From NCBI RefSeq assembly GCF_018128965.1, contig NZ_JAAEDH010000002.1, positions 124,001-188,000 on the forward strand: 64,000 nucleotides of DNA, in the 5' to 3' direction. Origin of the DNA: Plastoroseomonas arctica. GTDB taxonomy: Bacteria; Pseudomonadota; Alphaproteobacteria; Acetobacterales; Acetobacteraceae. Both the position numbers and the translations under genes were made by a program. Shown piece by piece: positions 1-8,350 of the stretch. The notes beneath the pieces are model-generated. The model did not search any database. It was not told where the DNA came from and worked only from the letters and a program-made list of their open reading frames with translations. The first letter of the stretch is position 1. Each line of letters begins with the position of its first letter.

Positions 1-1925
1 CCATCATCGACGCCAAGCTCTCCGTCGTCGCTGGCTATTCGGATGTGTATCTGCAAGGGCAGCGCGCCTTCGTGCGCACGCAGGAGACCAACTTCGGCGA
101 CCTGTCGGTCGATGCCAACATCTTCAAGGCGCGCCAGACCGACCCGAACGTGCTGATCGGGATCAAGAACGGCGGCGGCATCCGCGAGGGCATCGGCGTC
201 GTCGGCGACGGCGCAATCCCGACCTATGAGGCGCCGCTCGACGGCAAGGTGACGCAGCTCGACATCGAAAACGCGCTGCGCTTCAACAACGCGCTCTCGA
301 TCGTGAGCTTCACGGCGCAGGGCCTCACCGACCTGCTCGAGAACACGCTGCGTGGCGCGACCCCGGGTGCGACGCCCGGTGGCTTCCCCCATATCGGCGG
401 GCTTCGCTTCTCGTTCGACGCGACGCGCGCCGCGGGGGACCGCATTGTCAGCCTCGCCGTCGTCGATGAGGCCGGCAACATCCTCGACACTCTGATCCAG
501 AACGCCCAGCTCGTCGGTGACGCGAACCGCACCTTCCGCACCGTGCTGCTCGACTTCAACATCAACGGCCCGACCGGCGGCGACAACTTCCTCGGCGGCA
601 ACGGCGGCGTAACGGTGACCTTCACCAACCGCGTCGACCTGACCAACGTCGCCTCCGGTGCGCGCACCTACACGACCGAGGGCAGCGAGCAGGATGCGCT
701 GGCCGACTACTTCGCGGCCAAGTTCGCAACGCCCGGGACCGCCTTCGACAATCCCGAGACGGTGCAGCAGCTCGATACGCGGATCCAGAACCTCGCCTTC
801 CGCACCGATGGCGTGTTCCAGGCCGCCGCGGTCAACGGCACCGACGCGGGTGACACCTTGTCCGGCTACGGCCTCGACGAGTCGTTCAACACGGCCGGCG
901 GCAATGACCTGGTCGCGGCAGGTGCCGGCAACGACACCATCCTCGGCGGCGATGGCGGCGACACGCTGGGTGGCGATGACGGAAATGACCGCTTCACCGG
1001 CGGCGCCGGCAACGACATGATCGATGGCGGCGACGGCACCGACACCGTCGTCTTCACCGGCACCTTCGCCTCGGCGCAGTTCGACAATTCTGGCACCAAG
1101 CTGGTTGTGACCGGGCCCGAGGGCACCGATACGCTGCGCAACGTCGAGCAGCTGGTCTTCGCCGACCGCACGATCAACCTCAACGATGGCGACGGCCTGT
1201 TCGACAGCCTCTACTACCTGCGCGCCAACCTCGACGTGGCGAATTCGGGCCTCGATCCGATCGTCCATTACCGCCAGTTCGGCGCCAAGGAAGGCCGCGA
1301 CCCGAACGCCTTCTTCGACACCTCGGGCTACCTGGCGGCGAACAAGGACGTGGCGGCCTCGGGCCTCAACCCGCTCGAACACTTCCGCCTGTTCGGCGCG
1401 AAGGAGCAGCGCGACACCTCGGTCGACTTCGACACGGGGCTGTACCTGAAGAACAACCAGGACGTGGCCTCGTCCGGGATCAACGCGCTGGATCACTTCC
1501 TGAACTTCGGCCGCGCTGAGGGCCGCGCATCCTACACGGCGATCGGCAAGGCGACGGCGGATGGGTTCGATGCCGAGTTCTATCTGCTGTCCAATGCGGA
1601 CGTGGCGGCCGCGGGGATCGACCCGCGCGAGCACTTCATCCGCTTCGGTGGCAAGGAAGGCCGTGATCCGAACGTGCTGTTCGACTCCAGCGCCTACCTC
1701 GCGAACAATGCGGATGTGAAGGCGTCCGGCCTCGACCCGATGACCCACTACAACCTGTTCGGATTCAAGGAAGGCCGCGACCCCTCGGCCGCCTTCGACA
1801 CCAGCGCCTATCTGGCGGCGAACCCCGACGTGGCCGCCGCCGGAATCAACCCTCTGACCCACTACCTGAACTTCGGCGTCTATGAAGGCCGGGCCATCGC
1901 GGACCAGAGTGCGCTGATCGCCTGA
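1..1925 (+). CDS. Secreted 5'-nucleotidase-like / RTX protein, 3' part (5' end outside window)
   Basis: The frame is open to the left edge, so this is the C-terminal part of a larger protein; the GTG at 45 is internal, not a convincing start. Residues below count from that GTG. About 1-250 match the 5'-nucleotidase C-terminal domain (NGGGIREG, then FNNALSIVSFTAQGL), the substrate-binding half of secreted nucleotidases and UDP-sugar hydrolases. About 282-335 hold glycine/aspartate nonapeptides (GNDTILGGDGGD, GGAGNDMIDGGDG), the calcium-binding RTX type, which implies type I secretion. Residues 386-617 are six imperfect repeats of about 38 residues. The likely role is extracellular nucleotide or phosphate-ester hydrolysis; the metallophosphatase domain would lie upstream and is not visible. 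Confidence 0.8.
   Translation, partial: IIDAKLSVVAGYSDVYLQGQRAFVRTQETNFGDLSVDANIFKARQTDPNVLIGIKNGGGIREGIGVVGDGAIPTYEAPLDGKVTQLDIENALRFNNALSIVSFTAQGLTDLLENTLRGATPGATPGGFPHIGGLRFSFDATRAAGDRIVSLAVVDEAGNILDTLIQNAQLVGDANRTFRTVLLDFNINGPTGGDNFLGGNGGVTVTFTNRVDLTNVASGARTYTTEGSEQDALADYFAAKFATPGTAFDNPETVQQLDTRIQNLAFRTDGVFQAAAVNGTDAGDTLSGYGLDESFNTAGGNDLVAAGAGNDTILGGDGGDTLGGDDGNDRFTGGAGNDMIDGGDGTDTVVFTGTFASAQFDNSGTKLVVTGPEGTDTLRNVEQLVFADRTINLNDGDGLFDSLYYLRANLDVANSGLDPIVHYRQFGAKEGRDPNAFFDTSGYLAANKDVAASGLNPLEHFRLFGAKEQRDTSVDFDTGLYLKNNQDVASSGINALDHFLNFGRAEGRASYTAIGKATADGFDAEFYLLSNADVAAAGIDPREHFIRFGGKEGRDPNVLFDSSAYLANNADVKASGLDPMTHYNLFGFKEGRDPSAAFDTSAYLAANPDVAAAGINPLTHYLNFGVYEGRAIADQSALIA
1200..1895 (+). repeat. 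Six tandem ~38-residue protein repeats (FD..YL..N.DV...G..P..H...FG..EGRDP)
   Basis: Six consecutive in-frame units encode FDxxxYLxxNxDVxxxGxxPxxHxxxFGxxEGR. Repeats fall near residues 386-423, 424-461, 462-506, 508-545, 546-583 and 584-617 counted from the GTG at 45; the third carries an insertion of about 7 residues. They sit after the RTX block at the extreme C-terminus, where type I secretion signals usually lie. Their function is not known to me. Confidence 0.85.
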
Positions 1926-1942
1926 TCCGGCGCGATTACGAA

Positions 1943-1973
1943 CCTGGGCGCGGCGGCCTTCGCCGCGCCCAGG
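1943..1973. terminator. Perfect 13-bp hairpin after the RTX gene
   Basis: Arms CCTGGGCGCGGCG (1943-1955) and CGCCGCGCCCAGG (1961-1973) are exactly complementary around a 5-nt loop, starting 18 bp past the stop codon. No T tract follows, so this is either a factor-assisted terminator or a 3'-end stabiliser. Confidence 0.55.
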
Positions 1974-1999
1974 CACTTGCGACAGAGCGGCACCGACGG

Positions 2000-2046
2000 C
2001 TCCGGGCTCCGGGCTCCGGGCTCCGGGCTCCGGGCTCGGGCTCGGG
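2000..2046. repeat. Short tandem repeat, CTCCGGG x5 then CTCGGG x2
   Basis: Five exact 7-bp units run from 2000 to 2034, followed by two 6-bp derivatives to 2046. The array is intergenic, about 120 bp before the phytase-like gene, and is a plausible slippage site. No coding role is visible. Confidence 0.85.
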
Positions 2047-2163
2047 CTGGCTCACGGCTAGCCGTGGCGAAAGTTGCGCCGCTTATCCTTCATCCGCCCG
2101 TCACGCGCGTGCAATGGCGCGCGCCTAGTGAAAACCCCTCACGCCATCCGGAGACGAGCCCCA

Positions 2164-3543
2164 ATGCGCACCCTGCTGCTCGCAGCGACCGCCGCCATCG
2201 CGTTGACCGCGGGCGCCCAGGCCGACCAGCGCTTCGAGGCGACGCTCGCCGGCCACGCGATCCTGCCGGCCGCGACCTTCGTCCCGCCCCCCGCCGGGGC
2301 TCCGCCGGGCTTCGCCCTCTCCGGCCGCTTTACCGGCCCGGGCAACCTCCGCAACGACCGCGTGGGCTCGCTCCCGGGCGACACCGGCCCGACCTATGGG
2401 CGCCGCATCACCGGCTTGTCGCTGCCATTCCAGGGCCAGCCCGTGCAGGGCTTCTCCGGCATCAAGCCGGTGGGCGACGGCAGCTACTGGGTGCTGACCG
2501 ACAACGGCTTCGGCGCGCGCCGCAACAGCCCCGACGCGATGCTGATGTTCCATCGGGTGCGTCCCAACTTCGCCACCGGCCAGGTCGCGGTGGAGCGCAC
2601 CATCTTCCTCTCCGACCCCAACCGCGTGATCGCCTTCCCCATCGCGACCGACGCGACGGAGGCGCGGTTCCTCACGGGTGCGGATTTCGACCCGGAGAGC
2701 ATCCAGCCGATGCCCGATGGCAGCTTCTGGATCGGCGAGGAGTTCGGCCCCTTCCTGGTGCATGTCGATGCCGAGGGCCGCGTCCTGCGCGTGGTCGAGA
2801 CCATGCTCGACGGCCAGCCGATACGCTCGCCCGACCACCCCGCGCTGCAGGTGCCCGCCACGCCCACCGCCCCGGTCGCGTTCCGTGCGCGCCGTTCGGG
2901 CGGGTATGAGGGCATGGCCGCCTCGCCGGACGGCCGCACGCTGTACGCGCTGCTCGAACAGACCCTGTTCGCGCCCAATTCCGACCAGCCCGAGGGCGCC
3001 TTTCTGCGCATCCTGGAATTCTCCACCGAGCGCGCCGCCTGGACCGGCCGGACCATGCGCTACCGGCTGGAGGCGGGTGCGACCAACATCGGCGACTTCA
3101 ACATGATCGACGACCGCCGCGCTTTGGTGATCGAGCGCGACAATGGCGAGGGCGACCCCGGCCTCGCCTGCGCGCAGGGCGTGGAATCCACCGCCGCGGC
3201 CCCCTGCACCCCGCTGCCGGCGCGTTTCAAGCGTATCTACCTCATCGACCTCGGCGACCTCGACGCCGAGGGCTACGTCCGCAAGATCGGCCATATCGAC
3301 CTGATGGCGATCCAGGACCCCCAGAACCTCGCGCGCCAGCGGGGCGACCGGCCCGCGGGTGCGGCGAACACCGTGCTGACCTTTCCCTTCTTCACCATCG
3401 AGAACGTGGCGATGGTCGATGCCGACCACATTATCGTCGGCAACGACAACAACCTGCCCTTCAGCGCCGGCCGCCACTTGCTGCGGGCCGACGACAACGA
3501 GTTGATCCTGCTGCGCGTGAGCGAGTTCCTGCGCGCCCGGTGA
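2164..3543 (+). CDS. Secreted phytase-like / esterase-like protein
   Basis: 459 aa. The start at 2164 gives a typical signal peptide (MRTLLLAATAAIALTAGAQA) with a GGAGA 11 nt upstream; the in-frame extension to 2074 is Arg/Ser-rich and not signal-like. The mature protein resembles the 'esterase-like activity of phytase' family, a beta-propeller found in many alphaproteobacteria: GSYWVLTDNGFGAR near residue 110, DFDPESIQPMPDGSFWIGEEFGPF near 180, YEGMAASPDG near 250 and a C-terminal ENVAMVDADHIIVGNDNN. The in vivo substrate is not settled for the family, though phosphate ester hydrolysis in the periplasm is plausible beside a nucleotidase and a phosphonate transporter. Transcribed alone. Confidence 0.75.
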   Translation: MRTLLLAATAAIALTAGAQADQRFEATLAGHAILPAATFVPPPAGAPPGFALSGRFTGPGNLRNDRVGSLPGDTGPTYGRRITGLSLPFQGQPVQGFSGIKPVGDGSYWVLTDNGFGARRNSPDAMLMFHRVRPNFATGQVAVERTIFLSDPNRVIAFPIATDATEARFLTGADFDPESIQPMPDGSFWIGEEFGPFLVHVDAEGRVLRVVETMLDGQPIRSPDHPALQVPATPTAPVAFRARRSGGYEGMAASPDGRTLYALLEQTLFAPNSDQPEGAFLRILEFSTERAAWTGRTMRYRLEAGATNIGDFNMIDDRRALVIERDNGEGDPGLACAQGVESTAAAPCTPLPARFKRIYLIDLGDLDAEGYVRKIGHIDLMAIQDPQNLARQRGDRPAGAANTVLTFPFFTIENVAMVDADHIIVGNDNNLPFSAGRHLLRADDNELILLRVSEFLRAR

Positions 3544-3618
3544 GGCACGCGGGCCCGTAAGGCTCGGTTCGTCCGCGGGCTGCCCAGGAACCAGCTCGGC
3601 CGCGGGCGTTCCCCAGCC

Positions 3619-4359
3619 TCACGATTTTTCGCCGGGCATCCGCGGCATGGGCGTCAGCGGCACCAGGGACGGTGCGAAGCGCTCGGCGAGATAGCTGCCA
3701 GCGGCGATGGCGATGGCCGCCCCGAGCGAGACCGCCACGAGGCTGCGCCAGGCGACTGGTCGCCGCGTCGCCGTGCCTACCTCCACGGCGGTCATCGTCG
3801 GCGTGGCCATGGGCTGGTAGAAGCCCCAGACGCCGGCCGAGAGTTCTGCCGCCGCAAAGCGGGTCCGCACCGCGCCCGCTCCAATTTCGTAGACAGAGAA
3901 CTCGTGGGTCTGCCTCGGATGCGCAGGGTGCGGCAGCGGCACCGGTGCCAGGCCGGTGGGGCGCCATGGCGCCTGCCAGACCGGAAGCCCACCGATGACG
4001 AGCGCATCGTTTTCGGCACCGACATGGATGGGCCGCCAGTTGTTGAACGGCGCCGTCTTGTCCGCCGGCCGCAGCCAGCGCCGCGGCACCAGCCCGAGCG
4101 CGAAGCCGATCAGGCAGGTCAGGATCCAGGGCAAGGTCGCCATGGCGCTCACGAGCCCCAGCGACACCAGGATCAGGCCGAGCACGCCCTCCCGCTCCGG
4201 CCGAGTCACCAGCGCCCACAGGGCATAGCCGGTGAACAGAACCAAGGGCGAGACGAGGTAAAGCAGCGCCGCCCGCCACACCCACCGCCGCGAGACGGCG
4301 GCGGTGATCAGCGCCGCCAGTCCCATGCACACCAGCCACCAGAACAGCCCTGACCCCAT
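3619..4359 (-). CDS. Hypothetical membrane protein, last gene of the phn operon
   Basis: 246 aa, family not recognised. The ATG at 4359 is preceded by GAGAGGGGG on the minus strand. The N-terminal ~95 residues hold three or four hydrophobic segments (roughly 5-22, 28-50, 58-90). A soluble stretch follows (DNA around 3730-4070), then one further hydrophobic segment near residues 205-225. It lies 56 bp downstream of phnE2 on the same strand and is probably cotranscribed with the phosphonate transporter. It does not resemble PhnE and has no permease EAA loop. Whether it serves the transporter or is just downstream cannot be told from sequence. Confidence 0.55.
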   Translation of the reverse strand: MGSGLFWWLVCMGLAALITAAVSRRWVWRAALLYLVSPLVLFTGYALWALVTRPEREGVLGLILVSLGLVSAMATLPWILTCLIGFALGLVPRRWLRPADKTAPFNNWRPIHVGAENDALVIGGLPVWQAPWRPTGLAPVPLPHPAHPRQTHEFSVYEIGAGAVRTRFAAAELSAGVWGFYQPMATPTMTAVEVGTATRRPVAWRSLVAVSLGAAIAIAAGSYLAERFAPSLVPLTPMPRMPGEKS

Positions 4360-4415
4360 CCGCCCCGATCCCCCTCTCGCCGACCATAGACCGGAACCCG
4401 GGACGGACGCGCCGG

Positions 4416-5252
4416 CTACCTGCGCGTCCCGATCAGCCGGTGGCGCAGCGCCGCACTCAGCCGGTCGATGATGCCGACGGTCACGATCATCAGGATGATG
4501 ATGAAGGCCACCTCGTCCCAATGACGCACGCGGATGCGCTCGGCGATCTGCAGCCCGATGCCACCCGCGCCGACCACGCCCAGGATCGCCGCCGAGCGGG
4601 TGTTGCTCTCGAAGAAATACAGCGCGTGGGAGAGCATCAGCGGCGCCACCTGCGGCAGGATGCCAAAGCGCAGCGCAGCGAGCCGACCGCCGCCCGCCGC
4701 CGTCACGCCCTCCACCTGGCGCTTCTCTGCCGTCTCGATCGCCTCGGCATAGAGCTTTGCCAGCACCGCGATATCGGCGGTGAAGATCGCGAGCACGCCG
4801 GCGAGCGGCCCCAGGCCCACCGCGCGCACATAGGCCAGCGCCCAGATGAGCTGGTCCACGCCGCGCATGCCGTCGAAGACGCGGCGGACGGAGAAACGCA
4901 GCAGCGTCGCCGTCACCACGTTGCCCGCGCCGAGGAAGCCCAGCGGCACCGCGACCAGCGCGGCGCAGAAGGTGCCCAGGAATGCCATCGCCACGCTCTC
5001 GGCCATGCCCTCCAGGATCTCGACCCACTGCTCGCCCGGCGAAGGCGGCACCATCAGCCGCAGGATGACGCCCAGGCCCGACAGCCCGTTCCAGATGCGC
5101 TCGGGCGTGATGCCGAGCCACCAGAAGGACCCCGCGACCCAGGCGAGGAACACCGCCCCACCCGCATAGCGCAGCGCGCGGCCCATCGGCGTCGGCCCGA
5201 AGGCCCGCGGATAGCGCGCGCGCCAGGCGGCGATGTCACTCGTGCCGCTCAT
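4416..5252 (-). CDS. phnE: Phosphonate ABC transporter permease, second copy
   Basis: 278 aa inner-membrane permease of the PhnE family. After a cytoplasmic N-terminus of about 40 residues come TM helices and the permease core LGTFCAALVAVPLGFLGAGN; a loop ending ESNTRSAAILGVVGAGGIGLQI is the EAA-type contact with the ATPase. The start ATG (5252) overlaps the phnE1 stop as ATGA, so the two permeases are translationally coupled. A heterodimeric PhnE1/PhnE2 pair working with PhnC and PhnD is a common arrangement in alphaproteobacteria. The substrate could be phosphonate, phosphite or phosphate; no C-P lyase or phosphonatase gene lies in the window. Confidence 0.88.
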   Translation of the reverse strand: MSGTSDIAAWRARYPRAFGPTPMGRALRYAGGAVFLAWVAGSFWWLGITPERIWNGLSGLGVILRLMVPPSPGEQWVEILEGMAESVAMAFLGTFCAALVAVPLGFLGAGNVVTATLLRFSVRRVFDGMRGVDQLIWALAYVRAVGLGPLAGVLAIFTADIAVLAKLYAEAIETAEKRQVEGVTAAGGGRLAALRFGILPQVAPLMLSHALYFFESNTRSAAILGVVGAGGIGLQIAERIRVRHWDEVAFIIILMIVTVGIIDRLSAALRHRLIGTRR

Positions 5253-6139
5253 GCCATGCCCGCCACGCGGCGGCGCAGCCGCTCCGACAGCACGTCGATG
5301 CACACGACGGCGAGGATGACGAGGAGGATGATGGCGCTGATCTCCTCGTAGTAGTTGAAGGAAATCACCTTGTAGAGCTCCTCGCCGATCCCGCCGGCAC
5401 CCACGAAGCCGATGACGCTCGCCGAGCGGAGGTTCACTTCGAAGCGCAGCAGCGCGTAGGAAAGGATCGGGTTCAGCGCCAAGGGCAGCGCGCCGAAGCG
5501 GCAGCTCTCGAACCAGTTCGCACCGGCGGCGACCATGCCCTCGCGCGGGCCATTGTCGATGTTCTCGACCGCCTCCGCGCATTGCTTGCCCAGAGCACCC
5601 GCGCTGTGGATCGCGATCGCCAGCACACCCGCCAGCGGCCCCACGCCGAAGGCCCACACGAAGATCAGCGCATAGACGATGTCGGGCACCGTGCGCAGCG
5701 CCTCGAGGAACCGCCGCGACGCATGGAACACCAGCCGCGAGGGCGCGGTGTTGCTCGCGGCCAGGAACGCCATCGGTACGCCCATGATCGCGCCCAGCAA
5801 GGTCGCAATCGCGGCCATGTTCGCCGTCTGTGCCAGCAGCAGCGCCCAGTCATCCAGGCGGTAGAACCAGAAGGCGAGACTGCCCTCCGTGCCTGTTCCG
5901 GCGAAGAGGCTCGCCCAGCGCAGGTCCGGCAAAATCTTGGCGAAATACTCGCCGATCCGCGGCAGGCCAGCAGCGAGGCGCGACGGGTAAGCCTCGCTGA
6001 CCCAGGCGGAGACGAACAGGCACACACTGACCACCGCAAGCGCGATCAGCGTGGCGCGGCGACGCGAACGGCGCGCAGACTGGAAAGCCTCCTCGCCGCG
6101 GATGATGGCGGGTTGGGCGGTGGCCCAGGCGGCACTCAT
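5249..6139 (-). CDS. phnE: Phosphonate ABC transporter permease, first copy
   Basis: 296 aa, six-helix permease. The N-terminal hydrophobic segment (TLIALAVVSVCLFVSAWV) is followed by a periplasmic loop and the core GAIMGVPMAFLAASNTAPS; the ATPase-contact motif near the C-terminus is LRSASVIGFVGAGGIGEEL. ATG 6139 was chosen; an in-frame TTG lies 6 nt further up at 6145. No strong Shine-Dalgarno is visible because a palindromic element (6147-6390) ends just 8 bp upstream, separating this gene from phnD. That element may affect phnE expression relative to phnCD. Confidence 0.87.
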   Translation of the reverse strand: MSAAWATAQPAIIRGEEAFQSARRSRRRATLIALAVVSVCLFVSAWVSEAYPSRLAAGLPRIGEYFAKILPDLRWASLFAGTGTEGSLAFWFYRLDDWALLLAQTANMAAIATLLGAIMGVPMAFLAASNTAPSRLVFHASRRFLEALRTVPDIVYALIFVWAFGVGPLAGVLAIAIHSAGALGKQCAEAVENIDNGPREGMVAAGANWFESCRFGALPLALNPILSYALLRFEVNLRSASVIGFVGAGGIGEELYKVISFNYYEEISAIILLVILAVVCIDVLSERLRRRVAGMA

Positions 6140-6146
6140 GAGCAAG

Positions 6147-6390
6147 AAAGGCCGGGGAAAAGAATTTCCCCGGACCCCATTCTTTTATTTTTATCTATTG
6201 GTGCTGGCTGGGTGGGCAGCGCCGGCTCGGCGAGCTGGTGCAGGCCGCGAGGGCAGCGCCGGGACACTTCCATGGTGCTGGCCGCGCAGCCAGCAACTCT
6301 CCACCACTTGATGACCGACCACGCACCCATCACCAAAAACCCAAAAACAAAAGAAAGGGGGTCTGGGGGAAATTCTTTTCCCCCAGTCTT
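6147..6390. repeat. Palindromic intergenic element, family A copy 1
   Basis: A 244-bp element between phnD and phnE1. The left arm (6147-~6210) begins with a small hairpin CCGGGGAA-AAGAA-TTCCCCGG, then a T-rich stretch. The right arm (6331-6390) is an imperfect inverted copy of the left: GGGGGAAA-TTC-TTTTCCCCC with an A-rich inner side. About 120 bp of unrelated DNA lies between. The right end stops 5 bp from the phnD stop codon. Three further copies occur at 52219, 56744 and 60528. No ORF and no transposase is present. Confidence 0.8.
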
Positions 6391-6395
6391 CATCC

Positions 6396-7385
6396 TCACG
6401 TACGCCGCCGACGCTCCGCCGCTTCCTCGCGCCGCAGGTCGACGATGAGCGAGAACATCGCATGCGTCGCCTCACGATACCCCGTGCCGCCGCCGCGCTC
6501 GATCTGCTGGTAGATCGTCGGATGCGTTTTGGGCAGCGCCAGGTGGAACAGCTTCATGTCTTCCTTGAACGCCGCCGGCAGCGCGGTGCGCACCGCGATC
6601 GGCCCGTTCGGGATCGGGTCCGAGGTCCAGATGATGCGGATGTCGTTCATGCTCAGCATGTTCTTGTCCACCATCGCGCGCAGGTTCCCGCGCGAGTAGC
6701 CCTGGGACACCTCGCCTTGGCCCGAAGCCCAGGTGACGGCGGCGTCGTACTGGCGCTGCAGCACCGCGACCACGCCCTGCTCATGCCCACCCGCGAAGCC
6801 GGTGCGCGAGAAGTAGGGGCCGCTTTCGGGGTTGATGCCCGCCCGGCGCAGCGCGAAGCGCGGGATCAGGTAGCCCGAGGTGGAGTTCGGGTCCGCCCAG
6901 GCGAGCGACTTGCCGCGCATCTGCTCGAGGCTGGTGATGCCGCTGTCGGCACGCGTCACCATTACAGAGACATAGGCGACCGAGCCGTCGTTTTCCTCGG
7001 GCACCAGGATCGGCTCGATGCCGCCATTGGTGTCGAGCCAGGCGCCGGCGTAGCCGGAGGCGCCGAGCGAGGCCATCTCGATCTGGGCCGCGGAATAGGC
7101 CTGCAGAACGCCGGCATAATCCGACGCCGGGAACAGGCGGACGGGGACGCGGAAGGTCTCTTCCAGCAGCTGGCGGTAGGCGCCGAAGCGGCCGAGGCGA
7201 TCGGCCTCGTTCTCGCCGCCGAGCAGGCCGATGCGCAGCTGCGGGATCTGCGCCTTCCAGGCGCGCTCGCCGGCGGCGGGCATTTCGATGCCGGAGGCGT
7301 CGAGGGTACGGCGCTGCGCGAGCGCAAGGCCGGGCGTCAGCGCGGCGGCGCCAACGAGAGAGGCGAGGGTGCGGCGGGTCAGCAT
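6396..7385 (-). CDS. phnD: Phosphonate ABC transporter substrate-binding protein
   Basis: 329 aa periplasmic binding protein. The start ATG 7385 has AGGAG 9 nt upstream and opens a signal peptide with a twin Arg (MLTRRTLASLVGAAALTPGLALA). PhnD-family features: LRIGLLGGENEADRLGRFGAYRQLLEE, ending a first lobe with DYAGVLQAYSAAQIEMASLGASGYA, then SLAWADPNSTSGYLIPRFALR, the typical ligand-contact 'DP.S.SG' segment. It captures phosphonate, phosphite or phosphate and delivers it to PhnE1/E2. It lies 29 bp downstream of phnC and shares the Pho-controlled promoter. Confidence 0.9.
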   Translation of the reverse strand: MLTRRTLASLVGAAALTPGLALAQRRTLDASGIEMPAAGERAWKAQIPQLRIGLLGGENEADRLGRFGAYRQLLEETFRVPVRLFPASDYAGVLQAYSAAQIEMASLGASGYAGAWLDTNGGIEPILVPEENDGSVAYVSVMVTRADSGITSLEQMRGKSLAWADPNSTSGYLIPRFALRRAGINPESGPYFSRTGFAGGHEQGVVAVLQRQYDAAVTWASGQGEVSQGYSRGNLRAMVDKNMLSMNDIRIIWTSDPIPNGPIAVRTALPAAFKEDMKLFHLALPKTHPTIYQQIERGGGTGYREATHAMFSLIVDLRREEAAERRRRT

Positions 7386-7414
7386 GAGTGTTGATCTCCT
7401 GGTGGTCAGGGGTG

Positions 7415-8194
7415 TTAGGCGACGAGGGCGGGTGTCTCGGCGCCTTCGTGGAATTCGTCTTCGGCGACGCCATAGACGTCGCGCACGCGCTCGGCGGTGA
7501 GCTCCGCGGGCGGGCCGTCGAACACGACGCGGCCAGCATCCATCGCGATGATGCGGTCGCAATAGCGCCGCGCCGTGTCGAGGTGATGAAGATTGACGAT
7601 GACGGTCAGCCCATCCTCGCGGTTCACCCGCGCGAGCGCCTCCATCACCACCGTGGCGTTGCGCGGATCCAGGCTCGCGATCGGCTCGTCGGCCAGCATG
7701 ATGCGCGGCTTCTGCATCAGGGCGCGCGCGATCGCGACGCGCTGCTGCTGCCCGCCCGAGAGCGTGTCGGCGCGCTGCAGGGCCTGCTCGGCCAGATCGA
7801 AGCGGTCGAGCGTCGCGAGCGCCTGGGCGCGTTCCTCGGCGGTGAAGCGCTTGAACAGGGAGGAGATGGTGGGCCGGTGATAAAGCCGGCCGAGGAGGAC
7901 GTTGGTGAGGACGTCGAGACGCTGGACCAGGTTGAACTGCTGGAAGATCATCGCGCATTCGGCGCGCCAGCCGCGCAGCGCCCGGCCGCGCATGGCGGTC
8001 ACGTCGCGCCCATCGGCGACGATGCGGCCCTCGGAGGGCTCGGTGAGACGGTTGATCATGCGCAGCAGGGTGGACTTGCCGGCGCCCGAGCGGCCGATCA
8101 CGCCCACCATCTGGCCGGCGGGGATGGCAAGCGTCACGGCGCTCACGGCCGTGCGCGCACCGAACCGCCGCGTCAGCCCCTGAAGCTCCAGCAT
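7415..8194 (-). CDS. phnC: Phosphonate ABC transporter ATP-binding protein
   Basis: 259 aa. The start ATG 8194 has AAGGGG upstream; an in-frame extension to 8242 would run into the Pho box and is rejected. Walker [10 protein letters not shown], signature [15 protein letters not shown], Walker [14 protein letters not shown] and the switch His in VNLHHLD are all intact. The protein powers PhnE1/E2. It is first in the operon phnC-phnD-phnE1-phnE2-(membrane protein), with the operator region 42-70 bp upstream. Confidence 0.92.
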   Translation of the reverse strand: MLELQGLTRRFGARTAVSAVTLAIPAGQMVGVIGRSGAGKSTLLRMINRLTEPSEGRIVADGRDVTAMRGRALRGWRAECAMIFQQFNLVQRLDVLTNVLLGRLYHRPTISSLFKRFTAEERAQALATLDRFDLAEQALQRADTLSGGQQQRVAIARALMQKPRIMLADEPIASLDPRNATVVMEALARVNREDGLTVIVNLHHLDTARRYCDRIIAMDAGRVVFDGPPAELTAERVRDVYGVAEDEFHEGAETPALVA

Positions 8195-8235
8195 GCCAAG
8201 CCCCTTTTTGCAGTGCAGCGCATAGCGGAGACTGC

Positions 8236-8264
8236 ATGACATTCAGATGACGGTTCCACGACAA
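8236..8264 (-). promoter_or_regulatory. Triple Pho box upstream of phnC
   Basis: On the minus strand three 7-bp direct repeats lie 4 bp apart: TTGTCGT (8264-8258), CCGTCAT (8253-8247) and ATGTCAT (8242-8236), separated by GGAA and CTGA. The known PhoB box is paired CTGTCAT-like heptamers with exactly this 11-bp period. It ends 41 bp before the phnC ATG. This supports induction of the transporter under phosphate starvation. Confidence 0.75.
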
Positions 8265-8350
8265 TCCGGTTGCTTGTCGAAGGGCAAGCCGGCGGGCCTG
8301 CGCCGCGCATCTGCCCTTGCCGGGCGCGGCGGGGACGCCATCTGGGCGCC

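Noticed and set aside
45-47. GTG 45 as the start of the RTX gene
   Set aside because: The nucleotidase domain continues upstream in the same open frame to the window edge, with no Shine-Dalgarno before 45.
2000-2046. CTCCGGG array as a CRISPR
   Set aside because: Units are 7 bp with no spacers; it is a simple tandem repeat.
2125-3477. 450-codon minus-strand frame opposite the phytase-like gene
   Set aside because: Composition typical of antisense high-GC frames, no motif, and it covers the signal-peptide region of a well-supported gene.
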